DNA from: DATLFP01 sp035540955
GTDB lineage: Bacteria > Actinomycetota > Acidimicrobiia > Acidimicrobiales > CADCSY01
Direction: 5' to 3'
NCBI GenBank assembly: GCA_035540955.1
Contig: DATLFP010000125.1
Location: 1-18,872, forward strand
DNA: 18,872 nucleotides
In this document: positions 1 to 5,258 of the stretch, piece by piece
Position numbering within the stretch: position 1 is the first letter of the stretch
Layout: every line of letters starts with the position of its first letter
Made by a program: the position numbers and the translations under genes
The notes under the pieces: model-generated
What the model saw: the letters and a program-made list of their open reading frames with translations, nothing else
Told to the model about the DNA's origin: nothing
Database searches by the model: none

Positions 1-79
1 CGTGGGCGCTGGCAAGGAGCACGCCGGCAACCGCCAGTGACGCAAGCAGACGGACGGGACGGATCGTGAACGCGGTCAT
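1..79 (-). CDS. Start of an exported protein (partial, N-terminus only)
   Basis: Only the first 26 codons are inside the window; the gene runs off the left edge. The start is ATG, preceded by a good ribosome binding site (GGAGG, five bases upstream). The visible peptide has a short basic start (TIRPVR) and then a hydrophobic stretch (LLASLAVAGVLLASA). This looks like a Sec signal peptide or an N-terminal membrane anchor. The product is therefore probably exported, but nothing more can be said about function. It is divergent from the Crp-type regulator, and the two starts are separated by under 140 bases. Confidence 0.6.
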   Translation of the reverse strand, partial: MTAFTIRPVRLLASLAVAGVLLASAH

Positions 80-174
80 CGTGACCTCCAGGTTGGTGTC
101 GGACCGTCATCTCTGACAACTCCGACGATCCACGTTCCGCCCGATCGGTTCCATCGCATCCGCATCGTCCGGTG

Positions 175-190
175 TGTCGAACTTCCGACA
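175..190. promoter_or_regulatory. Crp/Fnr-geometry palindrome, probable autoregulatory operator
   Basis: The sequence TGTCG-N6-CGACA is a perfect inverted repeat with the five-base arms and six-base spacer typical of Crp/Fnr-family operators (compare TGTGA-N6-TCACA). It lies directly upstream of a Crp-family gene and overlaps where a -35 element would fall for the TAGGCT -10 at 203-208. Autoregulation is an inference. An upstream GTG at 172 would place this palindrome inside the coding region, which is one reason to prefer the later start. Confidence 0.45.
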
Positions 191-202
191 GAGTCGCACA
201 CC

Positions 203-208
203 TAGGCT
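203..208 (+). promoter_or_regulatory. -10 element TAGGCT for a leaderless regulator gene
   Basis: TAGGCT fits the actinobacterial TANNNT -10 consensus and ends eight bases before GTG 217. Transcription would begin at or next to the start codon, giving a leaderless mRNA. No Shine-Dalgarno sequence is visible before either candidate start. Confidence 0.4.
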
Positions 209-216
209 CCGCGACC

Positions 217-870
217 GTGGCCCACGATCCCGACGCGTCACCCTTCGCCGCGCTCGGTCAGGAGCGTCGGTACCGGAAGGGCAGCACGCTGATGTTGCAG
301 GGCGACGTCGTCTCCACGATCCACCTCATACTCGAGGGGTGGGTCAAGGTGGTTCAGACGACTCCATCAGGTCGCGAGGTCCTGGTCGCGCTCCTTGGGC
401 CTGACGAAGCCTTCGGCCACTTCGAGGCGTTCGAGGGAACCGGCGCTCGTCACTGGGCGACCGTGATCGCCCTCGAGGACACTCGCACCGCAGCTGTCCC
501 CTCCGATCAGTTCCTCGAGTACCTGCACGACCACCCAGGCGCCGCCCTCGAACAGCTCCGGCAGCTCATCGCGCGGTTCGACCGAGCCGAACGGAGTCGG
601 CTGGAGGCGGCCCTCTTCGACACCGCCCACCGCGTGGCGTCTCTGCTCGTCGACCTCGCAGGTCGGAAGTCAGAAGTGACGTCCGAGGGCGTCGTGCTCG
701 GCATCTCACTGTCGCAGGACGAGATGAGCACCATGATCGGCGCGTCGAGGGACTCCGTCGCGCGGGCCCTCACCAGCCTGCGCTCGCGCGACATGGTACG
801 CACCGGGCGGCGGACGATCACGATCCTCGACCTCGACGCCGTTCGGGCCTTCGCGAGCGAGATGCGGTGA
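217..870 (+). CDS. Crp/Fnr-family transcriptional regulator
   Basis: This is a DNA-binding regulator with an N-terminal cyclic-nucleotide-binding-type beta barrel and a C-terminal winged helix-turn-helix. The barrel covers roughly the first 105 residues from GTG 217 and contains the usual glycine-punctuated strands (for example KGSTLMLQGD and ILEGWVKV). The helix-turn-helix is clear (SLSQDEMSTMIGASRDSVAR). The phosphate-binding cassette of true cAMP receptors (an Arg-x-Ala turn) is not recognisable; ARHWAT stands there. The cysteines of FNR iron-sulphur proteins are also absent. The ligand is thus unknown. The reading frame is open back to GTG 172, but I chose GTG 217 because a palindromic operator and a -10 element lie between them. 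The longer form would be 232 residues, the chosen one 217. Family assignment is firm; start and signal are not. Confidence 0.85.
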   Translation: MAHDPDASPFAALGQERRYRKGSTLMLQGDVVSTIHLILEGWVKVVQTTPSGREVLVALLGPDEAFGHFEAFEGTGARHWATVIALEDTRTAAVPSDQFLEYLHDHPGAALEQLRQLIARFDRAERSRLEAALFDTAHRVASLLVDLAGRKSEVTSEGVVLGISLSQDEMSTMIGASRDSVARALTSLRSRDMVRTGRRTITILDLDAVRAFASEMR

Positions 871-914
871 GGGCCTCGGCACAGACGAGCTGCAGGTCAC
901 ATCCGAGGGCGGGT

Positions 915-920
915 TACGTT
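915..920 (+). promoter_or_regulatory. -10 element TACGTT for a leaderless gene
   Basis: TACGTT matches TANNNT and ends seven bases before ATG 928, the same layout as at three other genes in this window. It supports ATG 928 over the TTG at 919, which would lie inside the -10 element. Confidence 0.4.
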
Positions 921-927
921 GACCCCG

Positions 928-1509
928 ATGGAAGAGCAGACGATCGGTCTCGGGTGGCGGGTCCACTCGTGGTCGGCGGTGGTCGTCGCCGTCGGTGGCT
1001 CCCCAGCGTCTCCCGTCATCCTCAGCCGAGAGCAGGTCACGCTGCTCCACGACGCGTCACTCCGTGAGCCGTACCACGCCGCCCTTGCGGTCCCCCTCGA
1101 CGAGGCGCCGGCCCTGATCGAGTCGGTCGAGGAGACCGCGACCGCAGCCGCCGCGATGGCGATCCGCGGGTTCGTCTCCTCCCTCGGCCCGGTCACCGCG
1201 GTCGGCGTCGTCGGCGGGAACCGCCGGCTCCCGACTGAGCTTCCTGGGAGACTCGCGTCCCACGCCCTGCTGCACGCGTCCGAGCGGGATCTGTACGAGC
1301 AAGCGGTCATCCGAGGAGCGACCAGCGCCGGGCTTCCGGTGACGACCATCCCCGCGACCGGACGGCTCTTCGACGACGCGTCTCGCCTGCTCGGCGTCCC
1401 GCTCGAGTCGTCGCTCGCCGCGTTGGGCAAGACGATCGGGCGCCCGTGGCAGAAGGATCACAAGGAGGCGACCGCGGCGGCGCTCGTCGCCCTCAATGCC
1501 CTGGCGTGA
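928..1509 (+). CDS. Uncharacterised conserved-looking protein, possible RNase H-like fold
   Basis: I do not recognise this 193-residue protein. It is probably soluble: no signal peptide or convincing membrane helix is visible. The middle has a strand-like hydrophobic stretch followed by glycine and basic residues (VTAVGVVGGNRR), and the end reads GKTIGRPWQKDHKEATAAAL. This strand-then-C-terminal-helix pattern is loosely like RNase H/RuvC-fold proteins, but I cannot place catalytic acids, so it is a pattern impression only. Start ATG 928 is preferred because a -10-like TACGTT sits seven bases before it. TTG 919 has a weak GAGGGCGG upstream and is the alternative. The 3' end overlaps the convergent TetR-type gene by 17 bases. 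Codon use looks like that of its neighbours and the frame is long and uninterrupted, so the gene is likely real. Confidence 0.65.
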   Translation: MEEQTIGLGWRVHSWSAVVVAVGGSPASPVILSREQVTLLHDASLREPYHAALAVPLDEAPALIESVEETATAAAAMAIRGFVSSLGPVTAVGVVGGNRRLPTELPGRLASHALLHASERDLYEQAVIRGATSAGLPVTTIPATGRLFDDASRLLGVPLESSLAALGKTIGRPWQKDHKEATAAALVALNALA

Positions 1510-2083
1510 CCGCGGCGTCTGCGGCCCAGTTGGCGAAGGCCACATCGAGGGCGTCGATGAGCCGCTGGAAGCTGTGATCGACGTTGCGGGCCATCTTGAA
1601 GCTGCCTCCGTCTTCCAGACTGACGTAGCCGTGGAGCGCAGCATGGAGGAAGCGGGTTGCGTCGATGGCGTCGTCGCCTTCGATGCCGTAGCCCGCGAGC
1701 ACGGAGAACACGATCTGCAGCAGCTCGGCCGCCGCTCGGGTGTGGTCCTGGTCGTCAGGCTCCGGTGCTCGCGCGGTGCCGGCGTAGACCCCGGGATGGC
1801 GATGGGCGTAGGCGCGGTAGCTGTCTGCGATGCCGGCCAGGGCGTCGCCGCGGGCCTTGCCGACGCTCGCCTGTGAGAGCTCGGCCGCCAGCTGTCGGAG
1901 CCCGAGGATGCGGAGCTCTCGGCGCAGATCATCAAGGCCACCCACGTGCTTGTACAGGCTTGGCAGCGCGACACCGAAGTGCTCGGCCACCGCCGCCATG
2001 GTCAGACGTTCGAGCCCAAGCTCATCGGCGATCGCGCCCGCAGCGTGCACGACCCGCTCCCGATTGAGCCCTGCGCGAGGCAT
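1493..2083 (-). CDS. TetR/AcrR-family transcriptional repressor
   Basis: This 196-residue protein has the classic TetR layout. An N-terminal helix-turn-helix lies at about residues 9-56 (core LTMAAVAEHFGVALPSLYKH), followed by an all-helical ligand-binding domain. The C-terminal half includes RFLHAALHGYVSLEDGG, which resembles the WHG-type TetR C-terminal domain. The start ATG has GAGGAAGG four bases upstream. The gene is the second of a two-gene minus-strand operon, with nine bases between the upstream membrane-protein stop and this ATG. It probably represses its own operon through the palindromes at 2778-2803. The inducer is unknown. Its 3' end overlaps the convergent gene ending at 1509. 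Confidence 0.88.
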   Translation of the reverse strand: MPRAGLNRERVVHAAGAIADELGLERLTMAAVAEHFGVALPSLYKHVGGLDDLRRELRILGLRQLAAELSQASVGKARGDALAGIADSYRAYAHRHPGVYAGTARAPEPDDQDHTRAAAELLQIVFSVLAGYGIEGDDAIDATRFLHAALHGYVSLEDGGSFKMARNVDHSFQRLIDALDVAFANWAADAAVTPGH

Positions 2084-2092
2084 CGACCTTCC

Positions 2093-2755
2093 TCAGCGGC
2101 GGCTGGCGGTGACGCCGGCGCCACACACCCACACGAGGAGCAGGAGCAGCGCAGGCGCCGCTGCCGGTGCGAGGGTTGTGCTCATGGACAGGTAACCGAC
2201 GGCTGCAGGAACGAGGGCCACGACGAGCACGTAGCCGACGCGTGCGAGCCAGTGGGGCAGAACGGCGCGGCGAGCAAGTGCGACGCCGGCGGCGGCCATC
2301 ACGGCGAGCGCGAGCATCTTGAGGCCATCGACGCGGCTCACGACCTCGAACAGGTTCGCCGCTCGGTCCGTGTCGTCCGCATCGACGGTGGCACCCGCGA
2401 GCAGGCCAGCGGCCATCTGAACAGCCGAGAGCACGGCGGCAGACGCGCCGGCCCATCGAATGAGCCGTGCAGCCCGCGGCGCCACGGCAACGCCGGCTCG
2501 GGCGACGCCCGCGGTGACGGCGAACAGCGCGACTGCGGCGATCCCATGGACGAGGATCGATTGCACCGCCGCGCTCGTGCCGTTGTCGGCGTAGTGACGC
2601 GCCAGCTCGTGGCCTGATGCATCGAGTGCCGGACCCGACGGCTGCACTGCCAGGCCGATCGCCCATGCCGAGACATAGGCGATGCCGGCGATGGCGAGCG
2701 GGCGCGAAGCGCGGCCGTGGGTCTCGATCGAAGGGTGAGTGGACAATGCGGTCAC
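2093..2755 (-). CDS. Six-helix integral membrane protein of unknown function
   Basis: This 220-residue protein is rich in Ala, Val and Leu. It has about six predicted membrane segments, near residues 20-38, 64-84, 100-121, 145-162, 170-190 and 196-214. The loop between the first two is moderately polar (SGHELARHYADNGT). No transporter or enzyme motif is recognisable. The GTG start has a strong GGAGG five bases upstream. It is the first gene of an operon with a TetR-type regulator, an arrangement common for small membrane proteins whose expression responds to a ligand. An efflux or stress role would be a guess from that context only. Confidence 0.75.
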   Translation of the reverse strand: MTALSTHPSIETHGRASRPLAIAGIAYVSAWAIGLAVQPSGPALDASGHELARHYADNGTSAAVQSILVHGIAAVALFAVTAGVARAGVAVAPRAARLIRWAGASAAVLSAVQMAAGLLAGATVDADDTDRAANLFEVVSRVDGLKMLALAVMAAAGVALARRAVLPHWLARVGYVLVVALVPAAVGYLSMSTTLAPAAAPALLLLLVWVCGAGVTASRR

Positions 2756-2777
2756 GATGGCCTCCGGCTTAGGTAGA

Positions 2778-2803
2778 TAGCCTATAGGCTAATACTCTTA
2801 GCC
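2778..2803. promoter_or_regulatory. Nested palindromic operator of the TetR/membrane-protein operon
   Basis: TAGCCTATAGGCTA (2778-2791) is a perfect 14-base palindrome. It shares its right half with a second inverted repeat, GGCTAA-TACTC-TTAGCC (2787-2803). The pair sits 23-48 bases upstream of the membrane-protein GTG, in an AT-rich patch that contains -10-like sequences (TAGGCT on the minus strand). This is the expected position for a TetR-family operator covering the promoter. Binding by the neighbouring repressor is inferred. Confidence 0.6.
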
Positions 2804-2851
2804 GAGCGGGTCAGGCCCCCGAGCCCGAGGTCCTGCGCATCTGACGCGGGG

Positions 2852-3034
2852 TCAGGAGTCGACGGCATCCTCCGCCTCGCCGTCGCGATCCCTCGCCCAG
2901 GCGACGGTGCCGGTTCTCCGATAGCCCGCGCCGCACGTCCGGCACCTCCCCACCATCGTCGCTGGTCCCCTGCCGCGGGCGGGACGGATCTCGACGACCT
3001 GGATCCCGTCGCCACACCTCGCGCAGGCGTCCAC
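2852..3034 (-). CDS. Small zinc-ribbon protein, 60 residues
   Basis: The protein has two CxxC pairs (CARC at residues 4-7 and CRTC at 31-34) separated by a basic stretch containing strand-like VVEIRPARG. This is the layout of a zinc ribbon. A charged tail (WARDRDGEAEDAVDS) follows. Function is unknown; such ribbons bind nucleic acid or serve as small structural proteins. The GTG start has no Shine-Dalgarno sequence, but TAGTCT (3047-3042 on the minus strand) ends seven bases before it, as expected for a leaderless gene. It is divergent from the methyltransferase-glycosylase gene, with about 25 bases between starts. The four-cysteine pattern is the main argument that it is real. Confidence 0.55.
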   Translation of the reverse strand: MDACARCGDGIQVVEIRPARGRGPATMVGRCRTCGAGYRRTGTVAWARDRDGEAEDAVDS

Positions 3035-3041
3035 GAGAGCG

Positions 3042-3047
3042 AGACTA
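3042..3047 (-). promoter_or_regulatory. -10 element TAGTCT for the zinc-ribbon gene
   Basis: On the minus strand TAGTCT matches TANNNT and ends seven bases before the GTG start at 3034. This spacing makes a leaderless transcript likely. The element lies in the very short divergent gap shared with the plus-strand gene. Confidence 0.4.
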
Positions 3048-3059
3048 GAAGGGGCTCGC

Positions 3060-4118
3060 GTGATGGACCGTTCGACCGTGGACGCATACGAAGGAGACGC
3101 CGCCGCGCAGCGCTACGTCGACCGGCGCAACGTCTACGAGCCCGAGCGGGCAGAACAGCTCGCGGCGGCCGCGAGCGGGTGGCGGATCGACGTGGGCTGC
3201 GGCCCCGGCCACTACACGGATCTGCTCGGCTCGCCGCTCGTCTCCCTCGACGCATCGCACGCGATGGTTCGCACGCTCCGCCTCCGCCACCCCGGCGCTA
3301 CAGCGGTGCAGGCCGACTTCACCGCCCTCCCCTTCGCCGACCGGGCCCTCGGCGGGGCGTGGGCGTCGAAGACCTACCAGCACGTCGCCCACGAGGCGCT
3401 GCCGCTCGCCCTCGCCGACCTCCAGCGCGCCCTGCGGGTCGGCGCGCCGGTGCGCATCGGGGTGTTCACCGGTGAGGGCTCGGCGGTGACCGAGAGCGAC
3501 GACGACTTCCCCGGCCGGCTGTTCTCGTGGTGGGCGCCGGACCGGCTGCGAGCCGTGGTCGACGGCGCAGGGTTCACCGTCGACGACGTCGCGGTCGCCG
3601 GACGCCACGTCGAGGTCGTGGCCACCCGGGCCCGCACGCTGCCCGACCTCGTCCGGCCCGGGCTTCGGGTCCTGGTGTGCGGCTACAACCCAAGCCTCTA
3701 CGCGGCCGACCGCGGCGTGCCCTTCGCCCGACCCGGCAACCGGTTCTGGCCGGCAGCGATCGAGGCCGGGCTCGTCACCCGCGATCGCGACTCGTGGCAC
3801 GCCGTGCAACACGACGGCGTGGGGTTCACCGACCTCGTGAAGCGGGCGACGGTCGCCGCCGACGAGCTCACCGCCGAGGAGCTCCAGGCCGGCCTCGATC
3901 GCGTCGGCGAGCTGAGCGCCTGGCTGCAGCCGGCCGCGGTGTGCGTCCTCGGCGTCGGCGGGTGGCGGCGGCTCGTCGATCGCAAGGCCGCACTCGGCTG
4001 GCAGGATCGAACGCTCGGCGGCGCGCCGGTGTACGTCATGCCCAACCCGTCAGGGCTGAACGCCTCGACCCAGCACGCCGGGTTCGTCGAGCACCTCCGG
4101 AACGTCGGGTCGCGATGA
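3060..4118 (+). CDS. Fusion of a SAM-dependent methyltransferase and a Mug/TDG-type mismatch uracil-DNA glycosylase
   Basis: Residues 1-190 form a class I SAM-dependent methyltransferase: motif I is DVGCGPG (44-50), followed by VSLDAS and the DFTALPF region, with no DNA-methylase catalytic motif visible. Residues 200-352 match the Mug/TDG family of uracil-DNA glycosylases. That part has a GYNPS motif (208-212) with the catalytic-position Asn210, then PGNRFW (225-230), GVGFTDLVKRAT, and the C-terminal NPSGLNAS loop (329-336) that inserts into the DNA. The glycosylase removes uracil or other modified bases from mispairs. The methyltransferase substrate is unknown. GTG 3060 and ATG 3063 are adjacent, with AAGGGG upstream, so either could be used. 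The frame is continuous with no sign of a joining error, so the fusion seems genuine. Domain calls are strong; why they are fused is not known. Confidence 0.88.
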   Translation: MMDRSTVDAYEGDAAAQRYVDRRNVYEPERAEQLAAAASGWRIDVGCGPGHYTDLLGSPLVSLDASHAMVRTLRLRHPGATAVQADFTALPFADRALGGAWASKTYQHVAHEALPLALADLQRALRVGAPVRIGVFTGEGSAVTESDDDFPGRLFSWWAPDRLRAVVDGAGFTVDDVAVAGRHVEVVATRARTLPDLVRPGLRVLVCGYNPSLYAADRGVPFARPGNRFWPAAIEAGLVTRDRDSWHAVQHDGVGFTDLVKRATVAADELTAEELQAGLDRVGELSAWLQPAAVCVLGVGGWRRLVDRKAALGWQDRTLGGAPVYVMPNPSGLNASTQHAGFVEHLRNVGSR

Positions 4119-4134
4119 CCCCTCAGATTGGGGG
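4119..4134 (+). promoter_or_regulatory. G/C-tract palindrome A (CCCC-N8-GGGG) before the diguanylate cyclase operon
   Basis: CCCCTCAGATTGGGGG starts one base after the stop codon of the methyltransferase-glycosylase gene. Exactly 23 bases separate its end from the TACCGT -10 element. A site with the same arms and the same 23-base distance lies at 11591-11606. It is proposed as a regulator binding site. Confidence 0.5.
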
Positions 4135-4157
4135 TGTGGGCGATCGCTCCTCGCTCA

Positions 4158-4163
4158 TACCGT
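4158..4163 (+). promoter_or_regulatory. -10 element TACCGT of the diguanylate cyclase operon
   Basis: TACCGT fits TANNNT and ends six bases before GTG 4170, so the mRNA is probably leaderless. No good -35 element is visible; the upstream G/C-tract palindrome may substitute for it through an activator. Confidence 0.45.
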
Positions 4164-4169
4164 CGAGGT

Positions 4170-5258
4170 GTGGGGTCACCGCGGTCCGGTGCTGGTGGTT
4201 GGCGTTCTCTCGATGCCCGCGCCCAGCTGGATCTCCTACGCACGGCGAGCCTCGTCGTCGAGCGTGCGCCCGACCTCCACACGGCCATCGATGCGACGTT
4301 GCGCGCCGTGGCCGAACGGCTCGGTGCCCAGCGCGTGGCCCTTGCTGTTCCTGATGGCCCGGACCTCGTCGAGCGGGCCTCGTGGGCACCCTCGGGATCC
4401 CGCACGACCTCATGTCCTGAGCTCCTGCAGCAGGTCGCCGACCAACGCCGGGTCATCGTCGACACTTGCCACCTCCCCTGGATCGGGGTCCCGGTGCAGG
4501 CGGCGAACGCGTTCCACGGCGTTCTCGAGATCGTCGGCGCCCGGCTGCACCCTGCGGCGGGCCTGGTCGAGACCCTTGCCGAGGTCGGGATCCATCTCGG
4601 CCGGTCATTCGAGCGTGACGCCCTCGCGCAAGCCCGGCTCGCGCTCGAGGACTCGCAGACTGCCTTCATCGCGCGCGCCGCCCACGACCTGCGCGGTCCG
4701 CTCGCCACCTTGGGAGTCTCCGCGACGACGCTCCTGGCCCGCTACGAACGGCTGAGCCCAGCCGAGCGCGACGATCTCGCCGCCACCCTCGAGCAGTCGC
4801 TCGGCCGCGTCCGACAGCTCATCGCCTGGCTCGTCGACGTGGACGACCTCGCGAACGGCCGCCGAAGGCCGAACGCCCTGCCGGTGACCCTGGCGGCCGC
4901 CACGCGGGCGGCGGTGGCTGCGCTCGACGCCCCGCCCCCGGTGATCACCATCGACGCCGACGAGGAAGCCGTCGCACTCGCTGACCCGGCCGTGGTGGGC
5001 GAGATCTTGACGATCCTCCTGCTGGACGCCGCCCGCCGTGGCGGCCCCAGCGTCCGGGTCACGGTCTCGTCCGATGCTCAAGTCGCCTCGGTCTCGGTGA
5101 TCCACGCCGGTCACTCGACGCCGGGCTTCGGCCTCGACCTCACCCTTGCCCACCGCCTGGCACGCGCCGTCGGTGGCGACCTCGTCGATGACCGCGACGG
5201 GCTCGAAGGCGCCGGCTACGTCCTCACCCTTCCAACCGCGGCCGCTGCAGCAGCATGA
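4170..5258 (+). CDS. GAF-domain histidine kinase with degenerate ATPase domain
   Basis: This 362-residue soluble protein begins with a GAF-like sensor region (about residues 15-150). A HisKA dimerisation helix follows, with an intact H-box (ARAAHDLRGPLATLG; His codon at 4683). The C-terminal HATPase domain is degraded. The N-box reads EILTILLLDAARRGG, with no Asn, and the D-x-G-x-G box is replaced by VIHAGHSTPGFGLDL. It may therefore bind ATP poorly or not at all and act as a phosphate-receiving partner. The frame is open back to TTG 4128, but that extension would cover palindrome A and the -10 element, so GTG 4170 is chosen. Its H-box region resembles those of the kinases at 9921 and 11673. 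The stop overlaps the next gene by four bases (ATGA), so translation is coupled. Confidence 0.8.
   Translation: MGSPRSGAGGWRSLDARAQLDLLRTASLVVERAPDLHTAIDATLRAVAERLGAQRVALAVPDGPDLVERASWAPSGSRTTSCPELLQQVADQRRVIVDTCHLPWIGVPVQAANAFHGVLEIVGARLHPAAGLVETLAEVGIHLGRSFERDALAQARLALEDSQTAFIARAAHDLRGPLATLGVSATTLLARYERLSPAERDDLAATLEQSLGRVRQLIAWLVDVDDLANGRRRPNALPVTLAAATRAAVAALDAPPPVITIDADEEAVALADPAVVGEILTILLLDAARRGGPSVRVTVSSDAQVASVSVIHAGHSTPGFGLDLTLAHRLARAVGGDLVDDRDGLEGAGYVLTLPTAAAAAA

Noticed and set aside
3045..3812. A 255-codon minus-strand frame opposite the methyltransferase
   Set aside because: It has no recognisable domain and lies over a strongly supported gene in the other direction.
4128..4169. 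N-terminal extension of the first kinase to TTG 4128
   Set aside because: It would place palindrome A and the -10 element inside the gene; the added residues are not domain-like.
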